From NCBI GenBank assembly GCA_018817865.1, contig JAHITG010000348.1, forward strand, positions 1-6,509: DNA of 6,509 nt. The letters are read 5' to 3'. This document shows, in pieces, positions 6,459 to 6,509 of this stretch; positions within the stretch are counted from its first letter, which is position 1; each line of letters begins with the position of its first letter. Source of the DNA: Spirochaetota bacterium (GTDB taxonomy: Bacteria > Spirochaetota > JAHITG01). The position numbers were made by a program, and so were the translations under genes. The notes beneath the pieces were generated by a model. It was not told the origin of the DNA. It ran no database searches and saw only the letters and a list, made by a program, of their open reading frames with translations.

Positions 6459-6509
6459 TTATATTTTCTGTAGAACCAGTTCACACATATGTCCTGCAAA
6501 AGGGGCCAA
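6459..6509 (-). CDS. Possible 3' end of an upstream gene (partial, frame uncertain)
   Basis: From the window edge the minus strand stays open in two frames. One reads LAPFAGHMCELVLQKI and stops with TAA at 6461-6459, leaving 20 bases before the membrane-protein start. The other is 27 codons, begins WPLLQDIC, and stops at 6427-6425, overlapping that start by 14 bases. The first frame has more G at codon position one (five of 16 codons against four of 27), so I list it, but the choice is weak. No family can be named from so few residues. Confidence 0.3.
   Translation of the reverse strand: MAPFAGHMCELVLQKI

Noticed and set aside
1..6509. CRISPR array, tRNA or rRNA genes
   Set aside because: I saw no regularly spaced direct repeats, no cloverleaf with a TTCRANY-like T-arm, and no rRNA-like sequence. 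Nearly all of the window is coding.

Overview
The window is a piece of a surface-polysaccharide (glycan) biosynthesis locus from an AT-rich bacterium. Every gene I can support lies on the minus strand, so transcription runs from high to low coordinates. The base composition (by eye about 60% A+T), frequent AGA and ATA codons, long poly-A and poly-T tracts and Shine-Dalgarno-type sites before two genes fit a Gram-negative or candidate-phylum bacterium. Nothing here fixes the taxon. I see no tRNA, rRNA, CRISPR array, transposase or phage gene.

Layout in transcription order: (1) 6509-6459, a possible 3' end of an upstream gene, reading frame uncertain; (2) 6438-4531, a large polytopic membrane protein resembling GT-C glycosyltransferases; (3) 4512-3385, a GT4-type glycosyltransferase; (4) 3375-2506, a GT2-type glycosyltransferase; (5) 2502-1303, a second GT4-type glycosyltransferase; (6) 1319-327, an extended SDR of the LegB type, predicted to be a nucleotide-HexNAc 4,6-dehydratase; (7) a 175-base gap (326-152) with interleaved inverted repeats; (8) 151-1, the first 50 codons of a sugar-phosphate nucleotidyltransferase, running off the window. 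Genes 2 to 6 are separated by 18, 9 and 3 bases and then overlap by 17 bases, so they almost certainly form one operon.

Together the products cover three steps of glycan assembly. The nucleotidyltransferase would activate a sugar phosphate, and the LegB-type enzyme would make a 4-keto-6-deoxy intermediate on the way to a deoxy-amino sugar, possibly legionaminic acid. The two GT4 enzymes and the GT2 enzyme would build a lipid-linked oligosaccharide on the cytoplasmic side. The GT-C-like protein would transfer sugar from a polyprenyl-phosphate donor outside the membrane. Polymerase, flippase and the remaining sugar-pathway genes are not in the window.

The non-standard signals are: the 326-152 gap, where four short segments can pair 1:2, 2:3 or 3:4 like an attenuator; an A9 tract directly after the start codon of one glycosyltransferase; a strong excess of GATC; and a sharp contrast between genes with and without ribosome binding sites.
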